NCBI GenBank assembly: GCA_036507855.1
Contig: DATCIJ010000041.1
Coordinates: forward strand, 1-64,000
Reading direction: 5' to 3'
DNA length: 64,000 nucleotides
From: JABWBJ01 sp036507855
GTDB lineage: Bacteria > Gemmatimonadota > Gemmatimonadetes > Gemmatimonadales > Gemmatimonadaceae
In this document: positions 52,482 through 62,220 of the stretch, in pieces
Numbering within the stretch: position 1 is the stretch's first letter
Layout: each line of letters starts with the position of its first letter
Translations under genes and position numbers: made by a program
Notes under the pieces: generated by a model
Told to the model about the DNA's origin: nothing
The model's input: the letters and a program-made list of their open reading frames with translations, nothing else
The model's database searches: none

Positions 52482-53860
52482 TCCATTTTCTCCTCGTCCC
52501 TGGTTCGACCGCCCTCGTCAGGCGGTGTGTCACGGGAGCGTTCCCGCAGGTCGCGCCACCAGGCCATCCGTTTCGCTATATCGCGCTCGAAGCCGAAGGT
52601 GCCGGGCTGGTAGAACGTCGATCCCTCCAGTGCGTCGGGCAGGTAGCGTTGTGGCAGGTACGCGTCCGGAACGTCGTGGGCATACTGGTACCCTCTGCCG
52701 TAACCCAGTTCCTTCATCAACTGAGTCGGCGCATTCCGAATATGCAGCGGCACACCTTCAGCGGGATACTCCCGGGCCGCCTCCAGTGCGGCGCCCCAGG
52801 CCACGTACACCCGATTGCTTTTCGGCGCCGTCGCCAGATATACGGCCGCTTCGGCAAGGGCGAGCTCTCCCTCGGGTGACCCGAGCGCGTGAAACGCATC
52901 CCGCGCCGCCAGGGCAACCCGCAGCGCCTGTGGATCCGCGAGGCCCACGTCTTCCGACGCGAACCGGATGGTCCGCCGCGCGACGTACATCGGATCCTCG
53001 CCGCCGTCGATCATGCGCGCCAGCCAGTACAGGGCGCCCTGCGGGTCGCTGCCCCGCAGCGCTTTGTGGTAAGCGGAAATGAGGTTGAAGTGTTCTTCGC
53101 CCGACTTGTCGTACCGCGCGACGCGGCGCTGCATGGCGTCGCGCAGGACTTCCACGGTGAGTGTCGCTCCGCGCCCCGTATGTTCCGCGGCGGCTTCCAG
53201 CACATTGAGTGCTCGGCGCGCGTCCCCGTCCGACTCGACGGCCAGCCATCGTAATGCGTCATCCGCCGCGATGAGCGACATCGCGCCCAGGCCACGCTCC
53301 GCGTCGGTCATCGCCCGCCGCAGCACGACAACGATGTCATCAGGACTCAGCGGCTCGAGCACCACCACGCGCGCTCGAGACAGCAGGGCGCCGTTCAACT
53401 CGAACGACGGGTTCTCCGTCGTCGCGCCGATCAAAGTCACGGTCCCCGTTTCAACGGCCGGCAGAAATGCGTCCTGCTGCGCCCGGTTGAATCGATGGAT
53501 CTCGTCGACGAACAGAATCGTGCCACGTCCCATTTCCAGCCGCCGTGCCGCCTCGCCGATGATCTCGCGCACCCGGGGCACGCCCTCGGTGACGGCCGAG
53601 AACGGAACGAATTCCCGATCGGTGAACTGCGCCACGAGATGGCCGAGGGTTGTCTTCCCGCTGCCCGGCGGCCCCCAGAGAATGAGCGATCCAACAGTCC
53701 CACGCTCGATCGCATCGCGCAGCGGTTTCCCCGGACCGAGAATCGCTGCCTGGCCCACGAACTCGTCGAGAGAGGTCGGGCGCATGCGCGCGGCAAGCGG
53801 CGCCGCCGACGCCGCTCCTCTGAACAGCGATCCAGTCGCTTGGTCGCGGCGGCTCGGCAT
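52478..53860 (-). CDS. rarA: Replication-associated recombination protein RarA (MgsA)
   Basis: 460 aa from the ATG at 53860 (MPSRRDQATGSLFRG); a longer frame through the ZIP gene is rejected. AAA+ core with GPPGSGKTTL (Walker A), FVDEIHRFNRAQQD (Walker B) and ATTENPSFELNGALLSR; the C-terminal tetramerisation domain has LRGSDPQGALYWLARM. It acts at stalled forks with SSB and RecA. It is flanked by a LEA lipoprotein and a ZIP transporter. Confidence 0.96.
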   Translation of the reverse strand: MPSRRDQATGSLFRGAASAAPLAARMRPTSLDEFVGQAAILGPGKPLRDAIERGTVGSLILWGPPGSGKTTLGHLVAQFTDREFVPFSAVTEGVPRVREIIGEAARRLEMGRGTILFVDEIHRFNRAQQDAFLPAVETGTVTLIGATTENPSFELNGALLSRARVVVLEPLSPDDIVVVLRRAMTDAERGLGAMSLIAADDALRWLAVESDGDARRALNVLEAAAEHTGRGATLTVEVLRDAMQRRVARYDKSGEEHFNLISAYHKALRGSDPQGALYWLARMIDGGEDPMYVARRTIRFASEDVGLADPQALRVALAARDAFHALGSPEGELALAEAAVYLATAPKSNRVYVAWGAALEAAREYPAEGVPLHIRNAPTQLMKELGYGRGYQYAHDVPDAYLPQRYLPDALEGSTFYQPGTFGFERDIAKRMAWWRDLRERSRDTPPDEGGRTRDEEKME

Positions 53861-53861
53861 G

Positions 53862-54569
53862 TCAGCGCAGCATCGCGTTCGCGGCCGCAAACAGTCCGCA
53901 CCCGCCAAAGAAGTACAGGGCCAGTGACCACCCCCGCTTCGCCTGAAACTCGGGCACGAGGTTCGATGCGGCAACATAGAGGGTGACCCCCGCCGCCAGC
54001 GGAAGGCCGTGTGTGGCCAGCGGCCTGACCAAGTCCGTGGCCAGGACGCCGAGCAGCGTCGTCAGGCCTAACGCGCCGGCGGCCGCGACGGCGATCCGGG
54101 GCGGCTGACCCGCGGCGAGGAACAGACTCGCTATGGCCAGGCCCTCGGGCAGCTTGTGCAGCACCACGGCGATGAACACGAGGACACCGAGCTCGCGGCC
54201 GACCGTGAAGCCGGCGGCGATGGCGACGCCGTCCACGAACGTGTGCATCAACAGTCCGGCCAGGGCCGATATGCTGATCGCCGTGGTGACGCGGTGCGTC
54301 TCCTCTCCGAAGTGGAAGTGCGTGGTGAGCGTGTGTTGGGTGAAGTGCACGGCGAGGTACCCCGCCAGCATGATGACCGGCGCCGACGTGCCTCCCCGCG
54401 CCAGCGCCTCGGGCACGAGCTGCGTGAGCGCCACGGAGATCATGAATCCGGCCGCAATCGCGATGAGGGCTTCGAGCAGGCGCATACCGCGCCGGGCTCG
54501 TCCGGCCACCGCGAGCGCGCCGGCCACGTTCGCCAGCGCCGACAGCAAGGCGTAAACGAGCGGACTCAC
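53862..54569 (-). CDS. ZIP-family metal transporter
   Basis: 235 aa, about eight membrane segments. Metal-site motifs: HFTQHTLTTHFHFGEETHR (histidine-rich loop), MHTFVDGVAIAAGF and VVLHKLPEGLAIAS (HNxxD/HKxPEG signatures of ZIP proteins). Likely imports zinc or other divalent ions. Starts at a GTG overlapping the cca stop by 4 bp; ends 2 nt before rarA. Confidence 0.92.
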   Translation of the reverse strand: MSPLVYALLSALANVAGALAVAGRARRGMRLLEALIAIAAGFMISVALTQLVPEALARGGTSAPVIMLAGYLAVHFTQHTLTTHFHFGEETHRVTTAISISALAGLLMHTFVDGVAIAAGFTVGRELGVLVFIAVVLHKLPEGLAIASLFLAAGQPPRIAVAAAGALGLTTLLGVLATDLVRPLATHGLPLAAGVTLYVAASNLVPEFQAKRGWSLALYFFGGCGLFAAANAMLR

Positions 54570-55894
54570 CGCGTCGCTCCTTCACTCGACGATCGGGCCA
54601 GGGCCAACAGCGTGTCACGCTGGTTCTTCGATGGATCGCTGACGACGACCTCGAGCAGGCGGCGCAATGTTGCGCCGATAGCTGGTCCGGCGGGAATGCC
54701 GAGTTCCATGAGATCGCTTCCATCGACGGCCAGGTCGCCAATCGACAGTGGATCGCGCCAAGCAATCCTGGTCCCTCGGCGATAGATCGAGGCGACTTCC
54801 CGCAACGCACTCGAATTGGCTTCGGCGCTCCACCGGGCGGTCGCCACTCGAATGAAGTCGCCGAGGTAGGTGCGACCAATGGCGGCGGCCCATTTCCGGA
54901 GCGCGGCATCGGTCACGTTGGCACTCGATGCTGCGTCGCGAATCGATTCCCCCAGTTCCGTCCAGCATTCGACCTGATGCGTGACCCAGTCGGTTTCCTT
55001 GTTCGAGGCTCGCAGTCCCTCCAGCGTCCGTCGCACGTCTGCCGGTGTGAGGTCGAGAAAGAGCGTCGCCAGGCGATTTCGACTGCGAGACTGCGCTAGC
55101 TCGGGTCGCCTGGTCGCGTCGGGCGTTCCGATGAAGTCAGGCGCCGTGAGGGCAACCTCGGGAACCGCGGACAGTTCGGGGATGAGTGACGCGATGGCGC
55201 CCGAGCGACGCCAGAGCTTGAGCGAGCGCGACGGCAGGCGTACCTGGTCCATGGTCTTCTCTATTTCCTGCCGCACCCGCTCGCGGGACAGCCGCGGCAG
55301 GAACGGCGCCGATTCGACGATGGCATCCCAGGTCGCCGAATCGATTTCGAAGTCGAACCGGCCCGCGAAGCGAAGCGCCCGCAACGCGCGTAACCGGTCC
55401 TCGACCATCCGGGCCCGCGGCTCTCCCACCGCGCGCACGACGCGCCGTTTCAGGTCCTCCTGGCCGCCAAAGGGGTCCCGCAACTCGCCGGTCGCGGGCG
55501 AGAATGCGATGGCGTTTATCGTAAAGTCGCGGCGGGCCAGGTCTTCGTCGAGCGCGGCCCCGAACTCCACAATGGCATGCCGGCCGTCGTGCCTGACATC
55601 CCTGCGAAACGTGGTGACTTCATGCATGACCCCAGCGCGATCGAGCACGCCAACCGTGCCGAACTCGATACCGTGCGGCACCGTGCGATCGAACAGCGAG
55701 CGGACCTGAGACGGTGTTGCAGCCGTGGCCAGGTCCCAGTCGGCGTGCGCCTGGTCGAGCAGGGCGTCCCGGACTGCCCCGCCGACGCACCACGTCTCGA
55801 ACCCGGCGTCCGTCAACCGCGCCGCAATGCGTCGCACGGCGGGCGGGGGGTTCAGGCGCTGGCTTCCGCTCGCGCCGGCGCGTGCGGTCACCAA
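54566..55894 (-). CDS. cca: tRNA nucleotidyltransferase (CCA-adding)
   Basis: 442 aa. Nucleotidyltransferase head with VGGAVRDALLDQAHADWDL (about residues 37-55), FTINAIAFSP and RALRALRFAGRFDFEID in the neck. Length suits a bacterial class II CCA-adding enzyme, though a poly(A) polymerase-like role cannot be excluded. The tRNA genes here lack encoded CCA, so this activity is required. The C-terminal HD part is not obvious. Confidence 0.9.
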   Translation of the reverse strand: MVTARAGASGSQRLNPPPAVRRIAARLTDAGFETWCVGGAVRDALLDQAHADWDLATAATPSQVRSLFDRTVPHGIEFGTVGVLDRAGVMHEVTTFRRDVRHDGRHAIVEFGAALDEDLARRDFTINAIAFSPATGELRDPFGGQEDLKRRVVRAVGEPRARMVEDRLRALRALRFAGRFDFEIDSATWDAIVESAPFLPRLSRERVRQEIEKTMDQVRLPSRSLKLWRRSGAIASLIPELSAVPEVALTAPDFIGTPDATRRPELAQSRSRNRLATLFLDLTPADVRRTLEGLRASNKETDWVTHQVECWTELGESIRDAASSANVTDAALRKWAAAIGRTYLGDFIRVATARWSAEANSSALREVASIYRRGTRIAWRDPLSIGDLAVDGSDLMELGIPAGPAIGATLRRLLEVVVSDPSKNQRDTLLALARSSSEGATR

Positions 55895-55931
55895 CCAGCC
55901 TCGTCAGACATGCGCCTGCTCATCCTGCGCA

Positions 55932-56702
55932 TCATCCGCACAGCACGCTCCCGCCATTCACGTTCAGGATCTCGCCCGTGATATGGCGTGCCCCGTTGGT
56001 GCAGAGGAACACGATGGGCGCCGCGATGTCGGCGGCGGTTGCGATGCGCCCCACCGGGATCGTCCCCGCGATCCGTTCGCGGCCCCCGGCGGCAAACGGA
56101 TCCGCGCACATCTCGGTGTCGACCCAGCCCGGCGCCACGCTGTTCACCGTGATGCCGCGTGGTGCCACCTCGATGGCGACGGATTTCACGAACGAGATCA
56201 TGGCTCCCTTGGAGGCGGCGTAGTCGGCATGCATCGCCTCGCCTCGTTGTCCGGCCGTGCTCGACACGAGCACCACGCGTCCGCCGTCACCCATGACGCG
56301 CAGGACCGCGCGGGTCGAGTAGAACATGCCATCCACGTTTTCGGCCATGGTTCGCGACCAGCGCTCGTCAGACATGGCACGAACCGCGGCCTCCTCGGAT
56401 GGCCAGATCCCGGCGTTTCCGACGAAGATGTCCACGCCTCCCCAATCCGACGCGATGCGCTGCGTGATCGCGTCCACGTTTCCCCGGTCGGACAGTTCCG
56501 CGCGGTGGACGGAAGACCGTCGCCCGAGGGCGGCGACTTCGGCGGCCACAGCCTCGGCGTCGGCTTGGCGCGTTCGATAGGTCAGCGCGACGTCCGCTCC
56601 CCGCCGCGCCAGCAGCCGAACGGTGGCGGCCCCGATGCCGCGTGATCCGCCGGTGACGAGTGCGCGGCGCCCCGTCAGGTCGAACAGTGAGTCTTCAGGC
56701 AT
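55932..56702 (-). CDS. Short-chain dehydrogenase/reductase (FabG-like)
   Basis: 256 aa from the ATG at 56702. NAD(P)-binding TGGSRGIGAATV (about residues 17-28), NAGIW, catalytic Ser in LVSSTAG and YAASKGA (Y-x3-K), and a C-terminal NVNGGSVL. It fits FabG or another 3-oxoacyl/sugar reductase. No other fatty acid gene is nearby, so the substrate is open. It starts inside the gmhA 3' end. Confidence 0.9.
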   Translation of the reverse strand: MPEDSLFDLTGRRALVTGGSRGIGAATVRLLARRGADVALTYRTRQADAEAVAAEVAALGRRSSVHRAELSDRGNVDAITQRIASDWGGVDIFVGNAGIWPSEEAAVRAMSDERWSRTMAENVDGMFYSTRAVLRVMGDGGRVVLVSSTAGQRGEAMHADYAASKGAMISFVKSVAIEVAPRGITVNSVAPGWVDTEMCADPFAAGGRERIAGTIPVGRIATAADIAAPIVFLCTNGARHITGEILNVNGGSVLCG

Positions 56703-57279
56703 CGCGTTCCGCCAGTTCACAGATCACGTGCTGGATGATGAGATGCAGTTCCTGGGCGCGATCGGTGCGGTCGGTCGGCACCACGATCGCCACGTCCGCC
56801 AGCGGGCGGACGGCGCCGCCGTCACGCGCCGTGAGCGCCAGCACCCTGGCCCCCTTTCCGCGCGCCGCCTCGGCCGCGCGAACCACGTTAGGCGAATTCC
56901 CGCTGGTCGAGTGCACCACCAGCAGGTCGCCGGCCCGCACCAGGGCCTCGACCTGCCGCGAGAAGACCTGGTCGAACCCGAAGTCGTTGCCCGCCGCCGT
57001 GAGGAGCGACGAGTCGGTCGTCAGGGCGACCGCGGGCAGCGCGCGACGGTTCCGCATGTAGCGAACGACGTACTCGGTAGCGATGTGCTGCGCATCCGCC
57101 GCGCTGCCTCCGTTGCCGCAGAAGAAGAGCGTGCCACCCTGGGCGAGAGTCTGCTGCACGAGCGCCGCCGCCGCCGCGATCTCGCTCGGCAGCGCCTCGG
57201 CAGACAGCTCGGCCAGTCGCGCCAGCTCGCGCAACCGTGTGACCGCGAGCTCCCTGGCTACGCCCGCATCCACAGTCAT
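56695..57279 (-). CDS. gmhA: Sedoheptulose-7-phosphate isomerase (SIS domain)
   Basis: 194 aa from the ATG at 57279 (MTVDAGVARELAV); longer frame rejected. SIS domain with FFCGNGGSAADAQHIATEYV (about residues 51-70) and STSGNSPNVV, both GmhA signatures; C-terminal ELHLIIQHVICELAE. First step of ADP-heptose synthesis; the kinase for step two is at 43888-44889. It lies 10 nt after a cpsB-like gene. Confidence 0.92.
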   Translation of the reverse strand: MTVDAGVARELAVTRLRELARLAELSAEALPSEIAAAAALVQQTLAQGGTLFFCGNGGSAADAQHIATEYVVRYMRNRRALPAVALTTDSSLLTAAGNDFGFDQVFSRQVEALVRAGDLLVVHSTSGNSPNVVRAAEAARGKGARVLALTARDGGAVRPLADVAIVVPTDRTDRAQELHLIIQHVICELAERDA

Positions 57280-57289
57280 CGGGTATTCC

Positions 57290-58075
57290 TCATTGAGACG
57301 GCCCTTCCACCGGCGCACGCCGCGAAGGACGGAAGATGAGTTCGCGAAGGCGATCGAACATCCCTCGTTGAAACGAAACGGGTGACACGGGTCGCAGAGA
57401 GCCGCCGGCCAGCAGGAGCGCCGGGTTCTCACGCATGAGGATTCCGGCCTGAGCATCGGCGCCAATCTCGCTCATCCACAGCAGCACCGTCGCGAGGCTG
57501 CGCCGGTCGCCATGATTGTCGCTGGCGATGATGTCCACCTGCCCCGCACCCAGCATCGCACGGCCAAACTCCGTCATGGGTCCTCCGCCCAGCAGCCCCA
57601 TGGCATCACACTGGATGACGGCGCCCAGCTCGCGCCACGTGGCGATGGTCTCCGTGGTGCATCCGTGATACCGCTCCGGGTGCGCCACGACTGGAACCAG
57701 CCCCTGCGACCGGACCCGCAGCAGTTGCTCCGTGGCGTCTGGTGGCAGACCTCGACGAGGGAACTCCACGAGGCGCGCGCGCGATCCAGCCAGGCCCAGG
57801 CGCGCGTCCGAGACGTCGAACGCGCCGGTGTCGAGCATGATCTCGAAGCCGGCATGCAACGTCAAGCCGGCGGGGGCGCGCCCGCGCAGCGACGCCAGCA
57901 GCTCCGCATGATGCTCGAACGGCGCCTCTCCGGCGCGTGAGGCATTGAGGTGCGGAGTGCAGACGATTCCTCGCACCCCCTCGCCGAACAGCCGCGCGAT
58001 CACCATGGCCGAATGATCGGCGTTAGGCGATCCGTCGTCGACGCCCGGCAGCAGATGCGTGTGGATGTCGATCAC
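57290..58075 (-). CDS. CpsB/YwqE-type PHP tyrosine phosphatase
   Basis: 261 aa. PHP fold starting MIDIHTHLLPGVDDGSPN, with CTPHLNAS, AHPERYHG and ASDNHGDRRS metal-binding motifs. Such Mn-dependent phosphatases dephosphorylate tyrosine kinases of capsule or EPS synthesis. No BY-kinase is in the window. The start overlaps the small upstream gene by 4 bp, so they are coupled. Confidence 0.9.
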   Translation of the reverse strand: MIDIHTHLLPGVDDGSPNADHSAMVIARLFGEGVRGIVCTPHLNASRAGEAPFEHHAELLASLRGRAPAGLTLHAGFEIMLDTGAFDVSDARLGLAGSRARLVEFPRRGLPPDATEQLLRVRSQGLVPVVAHPERYHGCTTETIATWRELGAVIQCDAMGLLGGGPMTEFGRAMLGAGQVDIIASDNHGDRRSLATVLLWMSEIGADAQAGILMRENPALLLAGGSLRPVSPVSFQRGMFDRLRELIFRPSRRAPVEGPSQ

Positions 58076-58383
58076 GTGGCCGACGCACCGGACAAGCGGG
58101 ACATGGCGCGCGCCGAGAGCCCGGGAATGCTGTCCGGCGCCTGGGCCGCTGACTCGAACGCGTACGTCACGAGCGCATCCACCGCCAGGAGGTCCAGGGC
58201 GGTTGCGCGGTCCCCGGCGCCTGCCCGCGACAGCCGGGCCAGGGCAACTTCGGCGGCGGCGAGCAGCGACCCGGCCAGATCGTCGGGTTGCTCCGGCACC
58301 GCAAGCGCCAACGCTTCGACGCGCTCACGCAGCACCCGCGGAGGGGACGGCTCGCGATGCGCCAGCCAGTCCCGGACGGTCAC
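58072..58383 (-). CDS. Small helical protein of unknown function
   Basis: 103 aa, not recognised. Predominantly helical, Ala/Leu-rich, no membrane segment, signal or Cys motif. It overlaps alaS upstream and cpsB downstream by 4 bp each (ATGA type), so it is almost certainly expressed. A conserved hypothetical downstream of alaS is plausible. Confidence 0.75.
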   Translation of the reverse strand: MTVRDWLAHREPSPPRVLRERVEALALAVPEQPDDLAGSLLAAAEVALARLSRAGAGDRATALDLLAVDALVTYAFESAAQAPDSIPGLSARAMSRLSGASAT

Positions 58384-61316
58384 GAGACCCGCGAGAGATG
58401 GTCGCGCAACACGCGCTCCAGGGCAGCAAGCGCGTCAGGCAGCCGGCCACCATCGGGAATCCCCGCCAGTGCCATGTGCGGCTTGCCACCGCCGCGTCCA
58501 CCGGCCACGGCCGCCAGCTCCCGGACGACCTCGTCGGCCCGCACGCCGCGTCCCCGGGCGTCGTCCGTCACCACCACCAGCAGCGCCGATTTATGATCGT
58601 CGAACGTGGCGCCAAGCGCGGCGACGAGCGGGCCCTGGTGCTCACGCACCGCGTCACCGAGCGCCTGGAGAGACTTTGCATCGGCCGCCTTGACGACGGA
58701 TGACACGGCACGGACTCCGTCCACCGGGAAAGCGGCGTCGACCAGACGGCGCACTTCGTCGGTCCCGCCGCGCATCGCCTCCTCGAGCCGCTTCTCGAGC
58801 GCGCGCCGCTCGTCCATGAGCGACTGTGCCTTTTTCACCAGCGTGTCGGGCGTGGCCTTCAGAACTTCCGCCGCCTGACGAAGCTGCTGTTCACGTTCGC
58901 GCAGGATCGTGTACGCGCGCTGGCCGGTCGCGGCCTCGATACGGCGTATTCCTGAGGCGACGCCGGTTTCCGAGAGGATATGGAAGAGGGCGATCTCACT
59001 GGTATTCCGTACGTGCGTGCCACCACACAACTCGACAGAGAGTCCCGGAATCGTGATTACCCGAACCACGTCTCCGTATTTCTCGCCGAACAGTGCCATG
59101 GCGCCTGCCGCCACCGCCTCCTGGTAAGGCTTTTCTTCCTTTACCACCTCCCTGGCGGCCCAGATGCCACGATTCACGCGCGACTCGATTTCAGCGAGAG
59201 CCGCTTCCTTCACTGGCCCGTGATGCGTGAAGTCGAAGCGGAGGCGGTCTGGCGCGACGAGCGATCCGGCCTGATGCACGTGCTCCCCCAGCACTTCACG
59301 GAGCGCGGCGTGCAGGAGGTGCGTGGCCGTGTGATTGCGCTCAGTGTCCTTCCGGCGATCGCTCGGCACACGTGCGACGGCCCTTCCGAAAGCGACGGTA
59401 CCGGTCACACGGCCTAACGCCGCAGTACGCCCATCGACCTTCCGGACGTTGTCGACGTCCACGCGCCAGCTGTCACCGACAATCTCACCACCATCGGAGA
59501 CCTGCCCGCCCGATTCGGCATAGAACGGCGTTTCGCGCAGCAGGATGGCCACGCGTCCCTCGCCCAATTGGCGAACCGCAGTGACCTGTGTTTCGATCTC
59601 CACCGTGTCGTAGCCGACGAATTGCGTTTCCGGCCAGGTGTCCTTGAAGGTGAGCTTACCTGTCGCCCTGGCCGGAGTGCCCCTCCCGGTTCCGCGCAGG
59701 GACACTTCCCAAGCTGATACATCGGCGAGTTCATCGACCGCAACGCCGATCTTCTTCGACCTCCGCTCTTCCTGCGATAGCTCCCGTTGCCGGCCGAGCG
59801 CCGTCTCGAAACCGACGATGTCGACGGTGTAACCGCGCTCGCGCGCCATCAATTCGGTGAGATCGATCGGGAATCCGAACGTGTCGTAGAGTCGGAAGGC
59901 GTCTTCGCCGCTGATTGTGCCTCGGACGACATCCTGCCCCGCGATCAGCGGTCCTTTTACGGCCGCGGCAAGTTCAGGCCCAAAGGGCTTCCCCATTCTC
60001 TTCATGGGTGCAACTTCGTCAAACCGCTTCATGCCCCCGTCGATCGTCGTCAGGAAGCGTTCTTCCTCGGCGCGCGTGGTCTCGGAAATGTGCGCCGCTT
60101 TCTGTCGCAGCTCCGGATACACGTCACCCAGCGACTCAATGACCACCGGTACCACGTGGACGAGAGTCGCCTCGCGCTGTCCCATTAGCCATGCGTGCCG
60201 CACGGCGCGACGAAGGATCCGCCGGAGCACGTATCCGCGGCCTTCGTTTGACGGAAGCACTCCATCGGCAAGAAGGAACGCGACCGCTCTGGCATGATCG
60301 GCGATGACGCGGAAGGACGCCGGGTCGATGACCAATCGGTCCTCCCGAGTCCTTGGTCCCCAGGTCTTTAGGCCGCGACCCATGTTGGTCCCCGGTCTTT
60401 GAACGCTCCGCGATTGTTCTTGCGGTGAATCGCTTTCGCGGCCGAGGTACTTCCAGTCAACCACTTTCTCGATTCGGGAAATGAGCTTCTCGAAATGCGC
60501 GGCGTGGAAATTGTTCGTCACGCCCTGCATGACGGCGGCAATCCGATCGAGCCCGGCGCCGGTATCGACGGAGGGCTTCGGGAGTGGAACGAGCGTCCCG
60601 TCAGCCTGCCGGTCGAACTGCATGAACACGAGATTCCAGATCTCGAGGAACCGGCCGGCCTCGGCACCCTCGTAAAACGCGTCTGTCGAGAACTCCTTGC
60701 GACCAAGGTCGGTCCACTCGCCGGTCGCCCCCTTGGGGAACGCCCAGTCCTTCGTCAGGTGTGCGAGGTCGACATACATCTCCGAACAGGGGCCGCATGG
60801 ACCGGTGTCCGCCATCTGCCAGAAGTTGTCCTTTTCGCTCAGGCCGTAGATGCGCGAATCGGGAAGGCCGGCGATCTCGCGCCACAACGAGCGCGCTTCA
60901 TCGTCCTCGCGAAACACCGAGATGCGAATGTGCTCCGCCGGGATCCCGAGGTTGCCTGCATCGCGAGCCCCGGTGACCCACTCCCAGGCGAAACGGATCG
61001 CGTCGCGCTTGAAGTAGTCGCCAAACGAGAAGTTCCCGAGCATCTCGAAGAACGTGTGGTGCCGATAGGTGTGGCCCACCTGCTCGAGATCGTTGTGCTT
61101 GCCGCCGGCACGGACGCACTTCTGCGCGGTCACCGCCCGGCGCCCGTAATCCGTGTCCTCCATCCCCAGGAAAACCTTCTTGAACTGCACCATGCCGGCG
61201 TTCGTGAACAGCAGGGTCGGGTCGTCGCCGGGGACCAGCGACGAACTCGGCCTCACGGCATGACCGTGTCGCTCGAAATACCTGAGGAACCGCGTGCGGA
61301 TTTCCGAGGCATGCAT
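58380..61316 (-). CDS. alaS: Alanine-tRNA ligase with in-frame insertion
   Basis: 978 aa from the ATG at 61316 (MHASEIRTRFLRYFE), about 100 longer than E. coli AlaRS. Catalytic core with RAGGKHNDLEQVG and GPCGPCSE; editing domain with HTATHLLHAAL and ELCGGTHV; C-Ala region with GGRGGGKPHMALAG. An extra segment of about 40 residues (near 290-330, ESDSPQEQSRSVQRPG...) interrupts the region before SFRVIADH and is encoded by repeat-like DNA (60326-60452). A second lengthening lies near residues 430-470. It overlaps the downstream small gene by 4 bp and follows recX. Confidence 0.95.
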   Translation of the reverse strand: MHASEIRTRFLRYFERHGHAVRPSSSLVPGDDPTLLFTNAGMVQFKKVFLGMEDTDYGRRAVTAQKCVRAGGKHNDLEQVGHTYRHHTFFEMLGNFSFGDYFKRDAIRFAWEWVTGARDAGNLGIPAEHIRISVFREDDEARSLWREIAGLPDSRIYGLSEKDNFWQMADTGPCGPCSEMYVDLAHLTKDWAFPKGATGEWTDLGRKEFSTDAFYEGAEAGRFLEIWNLVFMQFDRQADGTLVPLPKPSVDTGAGLDRIAAVMQGVTNNFHAAHFEKLISRIEKVVDWKYLGRESDSPQEQSRSVQRPGTNMGRGLKTWGPRTREDRLVIDPASFRVIADHARAVAFLLADGVLPSNEGRGYVLRRILRRAVRHAWLMGQREATLVHVVPVVIESLGDVYPELRQKAAHISETTRAEEERFLTTIDGGMKRFDEVAPMKRMGKPFGPELAAAVKGPLIAGQDVVRGTISGEDAFRLYDTFGFPIDLTELMARERGYTVDIVGFETALGRQRELSQEERRSKKIGVAVDELADVSAWEVSLRGTGRGTPARATGKLTFKDTWPETQFVGYDTVEIETQVTAVRQLGEGRVAILLRETPFYAESGGQVSDGGEIVGDSWRVDVDNVRKVDGRTAALGRVTGTVAFGRAVARVPSDRRKDTERNHTATHLLHAALREVLGEHVHQAGSLVAPDRLRFDFTHHGPVKEAALAEIESRVNRGIWAAREVVKEEKPYQEAVAAGAMALFGEKYGDVVRVITIPGLSVELCGGTHVRNTSEIALFHILSETGVASGIRRIEAATGQRAYTILREREQQLRQAAEVLKATPDTLVKKAQSLMDERRALEKRLEEAMRGGTDEVRRLVDAAFPVDGVRAVSSVVKAADAKSLQALGDAVREHQGPLVAALGATFDDHKSALLVVVTDDARGRGVRADEVVRELAAVAGGRGGGKPHMALAGIPDGGRLPDALAALERVLRDHLSRVS
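60353..60400. repeat. Repeat inside alaS (in-frame insertion)
   Basis: TTGGTCCCCAGGTCTTT (60353-60369) is repeated as TTGGTCCCCGGTCTTT (60385-60400), 32 bp apart. The flanking DNA splits into heptads such as AGTCCTT, GGTCCCC, AGGTCTT. It lies in the extra segment of AlaRS and resembles the intergenic arrays. Confidence 0.6.
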
Positions 61317-61347
61317 AAGCCCCAAATATAAGCCGGTTCGAGACCTC

Positions 61348-62091
61348 CTACGGCTCGAGGACTTCCTTGAGGACGCGCCTTACAACGTCGTTCTCGTAGC
61401 CGCGGCGGGCGAGGAATGCATAGAGGCGCTGCCGTCGAGCGCCCGGATCAAGTGAGCCGAGGGCGCGCACACGCCTTTGCGCCGCCGCGAGTGCCGCACC
61501 GTGTTCGTCGAGATCGACTTCCGCCAGCGTGGCGTCGATGGCTTCCTCGGCCACATCCGCCGCCACGCCTCGCTGCCGAAGCACGGTGATCACCCGGCGA
61601 CGCGACACGCCGCCAGAGAGCACCTTCGACCGCGCCACCTGCCGTGCATACGCGGCGTCGTCGACGAAGCCCTGAGCAAGCAGTCGCTCGATTGCCCACG
61701 AGATCTCCGCATCCGGGGCGCCCGCACGACGCAGGCGAATGCGCAGGTCACGCGACGACCTGGCCCGCACCGCCAGAAGATCCAGAGCCTTGTCCAGTAC
61801 GACGGTACGGCCAACCGCCGTCAGGACCTCGTCGGCCTCCTCGCGTGACAAGGACCGTCCCTCGCGGATGCCCTGGTCCGCGACGAAGTCGAGAGTAAGG
61901 TCGCCGAGGGTGACACCACTGATCGCCACCCGCAGTCGCCCGGGGTGATTGGGCACTTCGGCAAGGTCAGTGATGACCAGGGGATCGGTGAGTGTCCCCA
62001 GATCGAAGTCGCCCACGATCAGCCTGGCGGGTCCCCGCCGCTGACGCTCCTTCATCTGATCGCGGTTGGGAGGTACTCGTTCGACGGACAC
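61348..62091 (-). CDS. recX: RecX regulatory protein
   Basis: 247 aa from a GTG at 62091, longer than typical RecX (about 150-170) because of an N-terminal extension of about 80 residues. RecX helical repeats follow: ALDLLAVRARSSRDLRIRLR, LLAQGFVDDAAYARQVARS and SRRRVITVLRQRGV. It inhibits or tunes RecA filaments. Order recA-recX-alaS is typical. A 129-nt gap separates it from recA. Confidence 0.9.
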   Translation of the reverse strand: MSVERVPPNRDQMKERQRRGPARLIVGDFDLGTLTDPLVITDLAEVPNHPGRLRVAISGVTLGDLTLDFVADQGIREGRSLSREEADEVLTAVGRTVVLDKALDLLAVRARSSRDLRIRLRRAGAPDAEISWAIERLLAQGFVDDAAYARQVARSKVLSGGVSRRRVITVLRQRGVAADVAEEAIDATLAEVDLDEHGAALAAAQRRVRALGSLDPGARRQRLYAFLARRGYENDVVRRVLKEVLEP

Positions 62092-62220
62092 ACGTTCGCC
62101 CTCAACGAGAAGAGGCCGAAGGGAAGCTCACTGATAAAAGTGGTGTACCGGGCACCAACTTTCTCAGAGAACGACCCTCCGGCCACAACTGCTCACCGGA
62201 AGACAAGACGGCTCGACCGG

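Noticed and set aside
53437..54909. 490-codon frame overlapping the ZIP gene and rarA
   Set aside because: Covers well-supported coding sequence in another frame; composition is Arg/Pro-rich shadow type.
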